From Pseudomonas sp. B21-028 (GTDB lineage Bacteria; Pseudomonadota; Gammaproteobacteria; Pseudomonadales; Pseudomonadaceae), in assembly GCF_024749045.1 (NCBI RefSeq), contig NZ_CP087184.1, positions 2,666,001-2,730,000 on the forward strand: 64,000 bases of DNA. The letters are read 5' to 3'. Both the position numbers and the translations under genes were made by a program. This document shows positions 1 to 8,301 of this stretch, in pieces (positions within the stretch are counted from its first letter, which is position 1; each line of letters opens with the position of its first letter). Below the pieces are notes generated by a model. That model did no database searches, was not told the DNA's origin, and was given only the letters and a program-made list of their open reading frames with translations.

Positions 1-1962
1 GCCGAGCGTCTCGCCGGACTTTATCGTCACCTCCTGAATGGTTTGTTGACCCAACCAGATGTGCCGGTCTGGCATCTGCCGATGCTTGATGAGGTTCAGC
101 GCTTGCAGCAGCTGGATACCTGGAACCGGACTGAGCGAGCCCTGCTACCGAATCAGGACATGCTGGGCTTGTTCGAGCGTCAGGTCAGTGCCGATCCTGA
201 TCGCTGCGCGTTGATCAGCGGCGAGCAACAGTTGAGCTACGCAGTGCTCAACGCCCGTGCCAATCGACTGGCCCATTGGCTCAGAGCTGCCGGTGTTGTC
301 GGGGATCAACGGGTAGGCGTTTGCCTGGATCGCGAAGCTGATTTGCTCGTGACATTGCTTGCCATTCAGAAAAGCGGCGGCGCCTATCTGCCAATCGACC
401 CCGGACAACCAGCGGCACGCAATGCCGATATCATCGAGCAAGCCCGACCGGGCCTGGTGCTGACCCGTGAGGCTCTGCGGGGTGTCGTCGGTTCCTCCGC
501 GCGGGTGGCCACCCTCGAAACGCTGGCCGATGCCTTACCCGCGCTGCCCGATACCAACCTGGCGCTGGCCACTCATCCACGTCAACTGGCCTATACCCTT
601 TACACCTCTGGCTCTACGGGACGACCCAAGGGCGTCGACATTGAACGCCAGGCGTTTATCAATTTTCTGCTGGGCATCCAGGAACATGTGCAACTGAGCG
701 ACGCCGATCGGCTCTTGGCGGTGACCACCCTGGGCTTTGATATCGCCGGGCTGGAGCTGTTCCTGCCGCTGATTCAGGGCGCGACGGTGGTGTTGGCCAG
801 TCGTGAAGCCAGCCTGGACCCACGGGCATTGATCGACTTGCTCGAGCGTCACGCCATCAGTGTCATGCAGGCGACACCTGCCACCTGGCAAATGCTGGTC
901 GATCACGATTCACTCGCCTGGAAAGGGCTTCGAGTGCTCTGCGGTGGCGAAGCACTGGGGTCAGAACTGGCCGAACGCCTGCTGGCGCGCCAGGTCAGGC
1001 TGCTGAATGTCTATGGTCCCACGGAAACCACAGTATGGTCGGCGGTGCATGCGGTAGAACAGGTGGACAGTGCTGTTATCCCCATCGGCCAGCCCTTGGC
1101 CAACAATCGCCTGTATGTCCTGGATGAGTTCCTCGAGCCCCAGCCGGTTGGCGTTGCAGGTGATCTATACATCGGCGGCAGTGGTGTCGCCCGAGGGTAT
1201 GCCGATCGGCCTGAATTGACCGCCGCGTCATTTATCCCCAATCCATTTGTGCAGCCTCATGCGCCGGGCGTCCAGGCAGGCAGTCGGCTGTACAGGACCG
1301 GTGATCGTGCGCGTTATCGCAGTGACGGTTGCCTGGAGTTCCTGGGGCGCAGCGATTTTCAGGTCAAGCTGCGCGGCTTTCGCATCGAGCCAGGTGAGAT
1401 CGAGGCGGCATTGTCCGCGTTGCCTGGCGTGGCTCAGGCGGTGGTGGTGTTGCGACGCGGCACCGGCGATCAGGACGTTCTGGTGGCGTATCTGTGCGGT
1501 GATATCACCGAGGTGGACAGCGCTGCCGTTGGGCAGCGACTGCGTGAACGGCTACCGGCCTACATGGTCCCGGGGGCGTTTGTCGTTCTGGCGAAGCTGC
1601 CACTCAATGCCAACGGCAAGGTCGATCGCAAGGCGCTGCCGGAGCCCCTCTGGAGTGCAGGGGAGGCGGGCGAGGAGCCCGTAGGGCAGTGGCAGACAAG
1701 CCTCGCCGAAATCTGGAAAGAAGTGCTCGGGGTCTGGCCCATTGCATCCGATGCCGATCTGTTCCGATTGGGCGCCCAATCGCTGCAACTGGTCAGGATT
1801 CAGGCACGGATCAGGCACCAGTTTGGTTGTGAGGTCGCACTGGCACAGTTGTTCGCTCACCCGGTGCTCAGTGATATGGCCGCGTTGATCGAGCAAGCCT
1901 GCGGTACACCTGAGGTTGATGAACTGACCGCTATTGAAAATCTGTTGCTGGCCTTCGAATAA
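1..1962 (+). CDS. NRPS, C-terminal part (end of C, A, T); 5' end outside window
   Basis: The reading frame is open from base 1, so this is the end of a larger NRPS. The first ~30 codons look like the tail of a condensation domain. A complete adenylation domain follows (A3 core YTSGSTGRPKG near 600-633, YGPTETT near 1012, A10 NGKVDRK near 1612), then a thiolation domain with LGAQSL around the phosphopantetheine Ser (near 1770). Hand alignment to GrsA gives the pocket DILQCGVVW(K), close to the glycine code DILQLGLIWK, so Gly is a tentative substrate. No thioesterase or reductase follows; the protein ends just after the T domain. A PvdE-like exporter starts about 45 bases downstream and probably shares the transcript. 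I infer it belongs to the same lipopeptide siderophore as the minus-strand NRPS genes. Confidence 0.9.
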   Translation, partial: AERLAGLYRHLLNGLLTQPDVPVWHLPMLDEVQRLQQLDTWNRTERALLPNQDMLGLFERQVSADPDRCALISGEQQLSYAVLNARANRLAHWLRAAGVVGDQRVGVCLDREADLLVTLLAIQKSGGAYLPIDPGQPAARNADIIEQARPGLVLTREALRGVVGSSARVATLETLADALPALPDTNLALATHPRQLAYTLYTSGSTGRPKGVDIERQAFINFLLGIQEHVQLSDADRLLAVTTLGFDIAGLELFLPLIQGATVVLASREASLDPRALIDLLERHAISVMQATPATWQMLVDHDSLAWKGLRVLCGGEALGSELAERLLARQVRLLNVYGPTETTVWSAVHAVEQVDSAVIPIGQPLANNRLYVLDEFLEPQPVGVAGDLYIGGSGVARGYADRPELTAASFIPNPFVQPHAPGVQAGSRLYRTGDRARYRSDGCLEFLGRSDFQVKLRGFRIEPGEIEAALSALPGVAQAVVVLRRGTGDQDVLVAYLCGDITEVDSAAVGQRLRERLPAYMVPGAFVVLAKLPLNANGKVDRKALPEPLWSAGEAGEEPVGQWQTSLAEIWKEVLGVWPIASDADLFRLGAQSLQLVRIQARIRHQFGCEVALAQLFAHPVLSDMAALIEQACGTPEVDELTAIENLLLAFE

Positions 1963-2007
1963 ACCATTCGATCCGCCCCACGCGTGTGCAGCCTGCGAGG
2001 AATTTGC

Positions 2008-3672
2008 ATGACCCTGTTCTTATCTCTGCTCAAGCGTCACCGTACGTTGTTGAGTCTGGGCCTGCTGGCCAGCCTGGTCAGCGCCGCTGCCGGCATTGGA
2101 CTGCTCAATGAGATCAATCGCCTGATTTCAGGCGCCGCCATCATGAATACGCTGCTGGCCGCGAAGTTTCTTGGCTTGCTGGTGCTGCTGTTTGCCTGCG
2201 GTTTCGGTTCTCAGGCCTTGTTGACCGCGCTGGGCCATCGAGTGGTTTACGAGTTGCGCTTGCAAATGGTCAAGCGCTTGCTGGACACCTCCATCGAACA
2301 ATTGGAGAAAATCGGCGAAGCCAGTTTGTATGCGACCTTGAGCAAGGACATCGAAAGTATCGGGCAGGCCTTCAACCGCCTGCCATTCGTGTTCTACAAC
2401 ACCGTCCTGATGTTCGGCGGCTGCCTGTACATGGCCTGGCTGTCCTGGCAACTGTTGTTGATTTGCGTCGTCGGCTTGAGCCTGGGAACCTGGTTGGCCC
2501 ATGGCTGGTTCACCAAGATGCGCCAGTTGATGAAGCACGTACGGGAAACCGACGACCGCTTGTACGCCGCCTATCAGGGCGCGATCGAGGGGCGCTTCGA
2601 ACTGGCACTCAATGCCCGGCGCAAGGAGCGTTTCTATGCACTGGATCTGCAACCTGCCGCGGAATATGCACGGCGCAATGAAGTGCACGCCGATCGTTAC
2701 TGGACCTTGAGCCTGAACTGGACGGTGACCCTGATCCTTGCACTGGCCGGTGGATTATTTGCTGCCGGAGCCTGGTTAGGTCTGAGCAATGGCATCATCG
2801 CCGCGTTTGTCCTGGTGCTGATGTTTTTGCGCATGCCACTGAATGACCTGATCGGCAGCCTGCCGACCCTGGTGGCGGGCAATGTCTCGCTGGCCAAGAT
2901 CGAGACCCTGGCCTTTGCCGATTACCGTACCGAGTTCTCGACCCGGACCGGTCAGCCGCATGTCCGGCAGCCAATGCTCGAACTGCAGGGGCTGGGCTAT
3001 GACTACCCCCATGCTGGCGACGAGTACGGATTCCGTCTGGGACCCGTAGACCTGATTGTCGCGAAGGGCGAGATCCTGTTCATCGTCGGGGGTAACGGCA
3101 GCGGCAAGTCGACCCTGGCCAAATTGTTGACCGGGCTGTATGAGCCCAGCACCGGGACCCTGCGGCTGCAAGGCGTGGAAATCACCCCTGAGTTGCGGGA
3201 CTGGTACCGCGCACATTTCTCCACGGTGTTTTCCAGCTTCTATCTGTTCGAGCGCCTGGTCGGTCCAAACGGTGACTTCGACATGAACCTGGCCCAGGCA
3301 TGGCTTGAGCGTTTACGTATGGAACGCAAGGTCACGATCGACAAACAAGGTGGCCTTTCCACCACTCGCTTGTCCCAAGGACAGCGCAAGCGACTGGCGC
3401 TGCTGGTGGCGTTGGTGGAGGAACGGCCGATCCTTTTGCTTGATGAGTGGGCCGCTGACCAGGATCCCGGTTTCCGTGGGTTTTTCTATCAAGAGCTGCT
3501 GCCTGAACTGAAGGCTCAGGGGAAAACCATCATCGCGATCAGTCATGACGATCGTTACTTCTCCATCGCTGATCGGGTCCTCAAATGTGATGGCGGTCAG
3601 CTGTATCCGTTCAATCATGCCGGGGCAGATGTCGGACAGCTTTCCGGGCAGGAGCATTGCATTCCTGTTTGA
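2008..3672 (+). CDS. PvdE/SyrD-type cyclic-peptide/siderophore ABC exporter
   Basis: A 554-residue half-transporter with an N-terminal six-helix membrane domain (about 1-300) and a C-terminal ATPase. Walker A reads GGNGSGKST, the signature LSQGQRKRLAL, and Walker B ILLLDEWAADQDP. The last is typical of the PvdE/SyrD branch that moves NRPS products or precursors from cytoplasm to periplasm. The ATG at 2008 is preferred to an upstream GTG (1984) because GAGGAA sits about 6 bases before it and the length then matches PvdE (about 550 residues). It lies between an NRPS gene and a TonB receptor, so export of the siderophore or its acylated precursor is the likely role. Confidence 0.9.
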   Translation: MTLFLSLLKRHRTLLSLGLLASLVSAAAGIGLLNEINRLISGAAIMNTLLAAKFLGLLVLLFACGFGSQALLTALGHRVVYELRLQMVKRLLDTSIEQLEKIGEASLYATLSKDIESIGQAFNRLPFVFYNTVLMFGGCLYMAWLSWQLLLICVVGLSLGTWLAHGWFTKMRQLMKHVRETDDRLYAAYQGAIEGRFELALNARRKERFYALDLQPAAEYARRNEVHADRYWTLSLNWTVTLILALAGGLFAAGAWLGLSNGIIAAFVLVLMFLRMPLNDLIGSLPTLVAGNVSLAKIETLAFADYRTEFSTRTGQPHVRQPMLELQGLGYDYPHAGDEYGFRLGPVDLIVAKGEILFIVGGNGSGKSTLAKLLTGLYEPSTGTLRLQGVEITPELRDWYRAHFSTVFSSFYLFERLVGPNGDFDMNLAQAWLERLRMERKVTIDKQGGLSTTRLSQGQRKRLALLVALVEERPILLLDEWAADQDPGFRGFFYQELLPELKAQGKTIIAISHDDRYFSIADRVLKCDGGQLYPFNHAGADVGQLSGQEHCIPV

Positions 3673-3772
3673 ACGGCTGTCTCTGCATTGTTTCTTGGCG
3701 AGCAGTGGTTTTGCACCACAACAATCAAAAAAATGATGGCCCCAGCAGGGGACGCACATAGGAGCGAGCGGC

Positions 3773-6001
3773 ATGCAACAACGGGGTAAAGGTCGGCCAA
3801 CGGCCAAGATGGGGAATCTGCTGTTGGTGCCAATAGTGAGCGGGGGCATGTTGCTCACGCCGTCGGCATGGGCAGAAGAGAACGAAGCCAGGCAGGCGCC
3901 AACCGAAACGACGAGCACCATGACGCTGCCCGAGCAGTCGATTGTGGGTATGCAGACCGAAGCGCCCACCGTGTCGGTGGGGACCAAAGTACCGTTGCGT
4001 TTTCGCGAAGTGCCGCAGACCATCAACGTGATCGGCCAGGAACGCATCCAGAAGCAGAACCTGTATACCCTCGAGGATGCCCTGGGCAAGGTCGGCGGTG
4101 TCACCGTGCAGCGTATCGACGCCAGCCGCTTGAGTTTTTTCTCCCGTGGCTTCGAGATCACCTCGTTGCAGCTGGACGGCACGCCGACCACCATGGACAA
4201 CCGGATTTTCCTTTCGCCCGATCTGGCGATATATGACCGCGTCGAAGTGCTCAAGGGGCCGTCCGGCAGCCTGACTGGCGCCGGCGGCCCTGGCGGCAGT
4301 ATCAATCTGGTGCGCAAACGCCCATTGACCGAGGCGGCGGTATCCGCTGAAATCAGTGCCGGGTCCTGGGACGACTATCGGGGCATGATCGACGTCACTG
4401 GCCCGTTGACCGACAGCGGCAACGTGCGTGGACGCCTTGTGCTCAGCGATCGCAAGCAAGGTTTCTACTACGACGGTGGCGGTAAACGCGAGTCGAACCA
4501 GATCTATGGCGTCGTTGACATTGACCTGACGCCAGACACCGTCTGGACCATCGGTGCAAGCAATCAGAACACCGATATCCAAGGCGCCCAGCGCTCCCTG
4601 CCTGCCTATCGCTACACCAATGCCGCCGGTGAAGCCGCCATGTCGCTGCCGGATGTTTCGCGCAAGAATTTCTACGGCGCGGACTGGAACCGCGATTACT
4701 TCTGGAGCACCGCGGTGTTCACCGAAGTCGAACACCAGTTGGGTGACGGCTGGAAAACCAAACTGGCCTTGCGTCACGCCGACAACAACTACGACCTGAC
4801 CCAGGCTTATGCCCGCAATGGCGGAGGGATCGACCCTGCCGATAATCTAGTGTCGATGAACTCGATCATGTTCGATTATCGGGAAAAGCAGGACGAGGCG
4901 GACCTGTACCTCGATGGGCCCTTCAACTTCCTCGGTCGTGAACACAAACTGCTGGTAGGCGCCAACTATTCGCGCTCCGAGTTTGCTTCGAACGGTGGTT
5001 ACTTCTCCGACTTCCTGGGCGATGTCGACCTCAATGATCCGCAGGTGGATTTCCCATTTCCCGCGTTCCCTGATTCGGACAAACTGCCGACCAGCGTGGC
5101 CAACACCCGCTCCAAAGCGGTCTATGGCAACGTGCGCCTGAGCCTTGCGGACCCATTGACGCTGGTGCTTGGCGGGCGGGTGACCTGGCTCGATATGCAC
5201 CGCAGCCAGCATCAACCCACTGCAGGTTCGCCGTCGGAAAAGGTCGGTGATAGCGTTTCGCAAAAGTTCACGCCGTTTTATGGCTTGATCTATGAACTCA
5301 ACGACACCTACTCGCTGTACGGCAACTACGCCGGGGTGTTCCAGCCGCAGCCCATCAGCAACCTGGACATCAACAACAACATCATCAAGCCGCTTGAGGG
5401 CGAGCAGTACGAGCTGGGCATCAAGGGTGAGTTCCTCGACGGTGCTTTGAACGCGTCGCTGGCGGCGTTCCAGATCGAAGAAAAGAACCGTGCGGTGCCG
5501 GATATGAACGACCCGAATTCCCGGGCCATGGTCGCCAGCGGCAAGGCCAGAACCCGTGGTTTCGAAGCTGAATTGAGTGGGCAGTTGACGCCGGACTGGT
5601 TCCTGACCGCCAATTTCACCCACACCTACAAACGCTATGACAGCCCCAACGAACAGCTGCAGACTTACCTGCCGAAAAACATGTTGCGCGTCTGGACGCT
5701 CTACAAGTTGCCAGGCGAGCTGGAAAAATGGAGCGTGCAGGGCGGTGTCAGTGTCGTCAGCGAAACCTTCAACAAACTGGATGTGCCTTCGATCGACATG
5801 AACGGCACCAAACTGCGTCAGGGTGGTTATGCCTTGTACGATGCCGGTATCGGGTATCAGATCACGCCGAACCTGTCGGCTGACCTGCTTGGTACCAACC
5901 TGGCCGACAAGAAGTATTTCCAGCGTATCAACACCTTCCAGGACGGGAACATCTACGGTGACCCTCGGGCTGTGTCCATGACATTGCGCGCCAAGTTCTG
6001 A
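3773..6001 (+). CDS. TonB-dependent ferric-siderophore receptor
   Basis: A 742-residue outer-membrane receptor. An N-terminal signal peptide ends near SAWA-EE (residues ~1-34). The plug domain (VPQTINVIGQERI..., DRVEVLKGPSG) and a long β-barrel end in a C-terminal aromatic (LRAKF), as in outer-membrane proteins. There is no N-terminal STN signalling domain, so it should not drive a FecI/FecR-type cascade; regulation is more likely by Fur. The ATG at 3773 follows GGAG. It lies 100 bases after the exporter gene and is followed by a strong hairpin terminator. Most likely it takes up the ferric form of the lipopeptide siderophore made by the neighbouring NRPS genes. Confidence 0.93.
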   Translation: MQQRGKGRPTAKMGNLLLVPIVSGGMLLTPSAWAEENEARQAPTETTSTMTLPEQSIVGMQTEAPTVSVGTKVPLRFREVPQTINVIGQERIQKQNLYTLEDALGKVGGVTVQRIDASRLSFFSRGFEITSLQLDGTPTTMDNRIFLSPDLAIYDRVEVLKGPSGSLTGAGGPGGSINLVRKRPLTEAAVSAEISAGSWDDYRGMIDVTGPLTDSGNVRGRLVLSDRKQGFYYDGGGKRESNQIYGVVDIDLTPDTVWTIGASNQNTDIQGAQRSLPAYRYTNAAGEAAMSLPDVSRKNFYGADWNRDYFWSTAVFTEVEHQLGDGWKTKLALRHADNNYDLTQAYARNGGGIDPADNLVSMNSIMFDYREKQDEADLYLDGPFNFLGREHKLLVGANYSRSEFASNGGYFSDFLGDVDLNDPQVDFPFPAFPDSDKLPTSVANTRSKAVYGNVRLSLADPLTLVLGGRVTWLDMHRSQHQPTAGSPSEKVGDSVSQKFTPFYGLIYELNDTYSLYGNYAGVFQPQPISNLDINNNIIKPLEGEQYELGIKGEFLDGALNASLAAFQIEEKNRAVPDMNDPNSRAMVASGKARTRGFEAELSGQLTPDWFLTANFTHTYKRYDSPNEQLQTYLPKNMLRVWTLYKLPGELEKWSVQGGVSVVSETFNKLDVPSIDMNGTKLRQGGYALYDAGIGYQITPNLSADLLGTNLADKKYFQRINTFQDGNIYGDPRAVSMTLRAKF

Positions 6002-6019
6002 TCGGGACGGCCTGAAACA

Positions 6020-6050
6020 AGCTCGGCATACTTCGGTATACCGGGCTTTT
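6020..6050 (+). terminator. Intrinsic terminator with UUCG tetraloop after the receptor gene
   Basis: A 12-pair stem (left arm 6020-6031, right arm 6036-6047, one C-A mismatch and one G-T pair) closes on a TTCG loop flanked by C and G. A short T run follows. It lies 18 bases past the receptor stop codon and would separate that transcript from the next gene. Confidence 0.75.
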
Positions 6051-6069
6051 GTCGTTATCGGGCAGTTAC

Positions 6070-6402
6070 ATGAGTGGTCAAGGAGGGTGGGTGAGGCATC
6101 GATCTGTAAAACAGAACAAAAAGCCGCTGGATCGACAGCGAGCGGTGTGGCTGGTACTGGCTTTGTTGATCGGCTATCTGTTCATCTGGGCACTGACGAC
6201 TCTGTCGGGGCTGAGTCTGTTGCAGCTGGGCCTGCAGCGAAGTGAAGCGGTGCTGATCAGTACGATGGCGGGTTTTGTGATCTACCCGTTGTTGGTGCTC
6301 TGGTTATTCTGCGCCCGACGCGCAAGGCGCAATGGCGTGCTGGTGGCTGGCGCATCGATGCTGTTGCTCGGGATGGTTCATTATCTGGTGGGAGGAACCT
6401 GA
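6070..6402 (+). CDS. DUF3649-type small membrane protein of iron uptake
   Basis: About 110 residues with three hydrophobic segments and a basic N-terminus. It is the first member of the common Pseudomonas trio DUF3649 / PepSY-TM / DUF3325 found beside siderophore receptors. Its molecular role is not established; related inner-membrane proteins around FpvG take part in releasing or reducing iron from ferric siderophores. The ATG at 6070 is chosen because a possible TTG start at 6049 lies in the terminator tail. Its stop overlaps the start of the next gene (TGATG), so the two are translationally coupled. Confidence 0.75.
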   Translation: MSGQGGWVRHRSVKQNKKPLDRQRAVWLVLALLIGYLFIWALTTLSGLSLLQLGLQRSEAVLISTMAGFVIYPLLVLWLFCARRARRNGVLVAGASMLLLGMVHYLVGGT

Positions 6403-7949
6403 TGTTCGACAGTGCTCGTCAGTCCATGCTGTGGCTGCACCGGTTCATCGGGGTCGGTTTTTCCGGGCTGTTATTGATTGCTTTTTTCATGGGCAGCCTG
6501 GCAGTGTATGACCGTGAGCTGGACAGCTGGATGCTGCCGCAAACCCGTCTGGCGCCTACCGATGCGCCGATATCCCTGGACCGGCGCGTGGTGCCTCATG
6601 TCGCGAGCTTGAGCGAGGGCAAACCGCTCATGCAGTGGTACGTCGAATTGCCCGATGCGCGTCGACCGCTGCTGCGTTTTCAAGCCTGGTCCCTTGAGGG
6701 CGATGGCTACAGTCGATTTCTCGCTCCGACGGGTGATCAGGTCTTGCCTGAAGCCGGCAGTCGCGGCGGTGATTTTTTCTATCGACTACATTACACCTTG
6801 AACATAACCACCTGGAGCGCCGGTGCCCGCTTGCTCGGTCTGGCGGCCATGTTGGGGTTGATGGCGTTGATTGTCGGCGTTTGCATCCATGCCCGACTGT
6901 TCCAGGATCTGTTTACCTTGCGCGTCGACAAGTCGCCAAGGCGCCTACTGGACCTTCATAACCTCACGGGGGTTTTCGCCCTGCCTTTTCATTTCGTCAT
7001 CATGCTGACCGGCTTGCTGATTCTGTTCCCGCTGTATTTGCCTGCCAGCGTCCTGGCGGTGTATCAGCAGCAGGCCGATCAGTTCGGTGCCGAAGCCAGC
7101 GCGGCGTATCGCCGGGAAGCTTCAGGCAAGTCGGGGCTTCTGGCGTCGCTCGATCAGATGATGGAGCAAGCCCGATTGCGCTGGGGTAACGGCGAGCCTA
7201 CGTTCGTCAGGGTCTGGCACCCGGGGGACGCCAATGCCTACGTTGAGATCAGTCGCTCTGCCGGTGACCGTCTAAGCAAGGATGAGCAGACCTTGTATTT
7301 CGACGGTGCCAGCGCCAGCCTGCTGCACGAATCTCGATTGCCTGCCGCCGCCGGGACCTTCAAGTTTCTGGCGGGTTTGCATGTCACACACTTTCAGCAG
7401 CCATGGTTGCGCGCCTTGTATTTTCTCGCCGGTTTGAGTGGTTGCGTGATGCTGGGCAGCGGTCTGCTGTACTGGCTGGAGAAGCGCCGCCTGCAAAGCG
7501 CCAATGGGCAGTGGGGCGTGGCGTCGATGACGCTGTTTACCAGCGCACTGATCACCGGGATGCCGCTGGCCACCTTGGCCATGCTTGTCGCCAATCGCTG
7601 GCTGCCGGTCGAACTGAGCGCGCGAGCCGATTGGGAAATTCAGGTGTTCTACGGAGCCTGGCTGTTGGCGATCGCGCATGCCGCGCAGGCTGTCTGGCGC
7701 TCGCCGCAACGGCGTGCGCCGTGGGCTATGCACTGTCTGGCGATCAGTGTGTTGGCGGTGCTGGCGGTGATCTCCAATGCCTGGAGCACCGGTGATCATC
7801 CATGGCAAGCCATCAAGCAGGGCTTCACGGCAGTGGCGGGGGTGGACCTGACGTTATTAGCGGTTGCGCTGCTTGCGGCAAGCATTGGCTGGCGTTTGCG
7901 TAGTCGCGCCGGCGTAGTGGTTGCGCTCGGTGAGGTGAAGAATGGCTGA
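6402..7949 (+). CDS. PepSY-associated TM protein, probable ferric-siderophore reductase
   Basis: 515 residues in the PepSY_TM (FpvG-like) family. A first transmembrane segment at ~12-35 is followed by a periplasmic part, then pairs of membrane helices with conserved histidines (LHNLTGVFALPFHF, LHVTHFQQPW) that fit haem or metal coordination. A further C-terminal block of hydrophobic helices is present. Known relatives (FpvG) reduce siderophore-bound Fe(III) in the inner membrane or periplasm. The start overlaps the preceding stop by one base and the end overlaps the next start by 8 bases, giving a coupled three-gene unit. The substrate is inferred from position next to the receptor. Confidence 0.82.
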   Translation: MFDSARQSMLWLHRFIGVGFSGLLLIAFFMGSLAVYDRELDSWMLPQTRLAPTDAPISLDRRVVPHVASLSEGKPLMQWYVELPDARRPLLRFQAWSLEGDGYSRFLAPTGDQVLPEAGSRGGDFFYRLHYTLNITTWSAGARLLGLAAMLGLMALIVGVCIHARLFQDLFTLRVDKSPRRLLDLHNLTGVFALPFHFVIMLTGLLILFPLYLPASVLAVYQQQADQFGAEASAAYRREASGKSGLLASLDQMMEQARLRWGNGEPTFVRVWHPGDANAYVEISRSAGDRLSKDEQTLYFDGASASLLHESRLPAAAGTFKFLAGLHVTHFQQPWLRALYFLAGLSGCVMLGSGLLYWLEKRRLQSANGQWGVASMTLFTSALITGMPLATLAMLVANRWLPVELSARADWEIQVFYGAWLLAIAHAAQAVWRSPQRRAPWAMHCLAISVLAVLAVISNAWSTGDHPWQAIKQGFTAVAGVDLTLLAVALLAASIGWRLRSRAGVVVALGEVKNG

Positions 7950-8253
7950 TGGATTGTCGAGCCTGATGGTGTTGATCTTGCAGGGGGTGGGGCTTGGCAC
8001 GCTAGCGCTGAGTCAGATCGTTCATTGGCGCAAGGTCATGGTGGGTGAACCATTCCCCGGACCCCGAGCATTGCGCTGGGCTGCGCTACTGGCGTTGACC
8101 CTGGGGTTGGTGTTGAGCCAGGCCGTTATGGGTGTCGCCATGGGCACTGTCTTCTGGTTTTTGGCGCTGGTGCCTTGCAGCATGGTCGTGACGCTGCTGC
8201 TGTGCTGGCGTGGTTCGTGGCTACGCGGGTTGGGGCGCTTGTTCAGGGCTTGA
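7942..8253 (+). CDS. DUF3325-type small membrane protein
   Basis: 103 residues with three predicted transmembrane helices and almost no soluble part. It is the third member of the DUF3649/PepSY/DUF3325 set. It overlaps the PepSY gene by 8 bases (ATGGCTGA) and ends just before a bidirectional terminator. Function is unknown; it is presumed an accessory subunit of the iron-release system. Confidence 0.7.
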   Translation: MADGLSSLMVLILQGVGLGTLALSQIVHWRKVMVGEPFPGPRALRWAALLALTLGLVLSQAVMGVAMGTVFWFLALVPCSMVVTLLLCWRGSWLRGLGRLFRA

Positions 8254-8269
8254 GGCCTTGCGCAAGTTG

Positions 8270-8298
8270 GCAGGCCCCGGGTCATCCCCGGGGCCTGC
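8270..8298. terminator. Bidirectional hairpin terminator between converging operons
   Basis: A perfect 12-bp inverted repeat (GCAGGCCCCGGG at 8270-8281, its complement at 8287-8298) with a TCATC loop sits between the stop of the DUF3325 gene and the stop of the converging NRPS gene. There is no long T run on either side, but stem strength and position make it the likely end point for both transcripts. Confidence 0.7.
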
Positions 8299-8301
8299 TA
8301 T

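Noticed and set aside
6049..6069. Earlier TTG start for the DUF3649 gene
   Set aside because: It lies in the terminator tail and has no ribosome site; ATG 6070 fits better.
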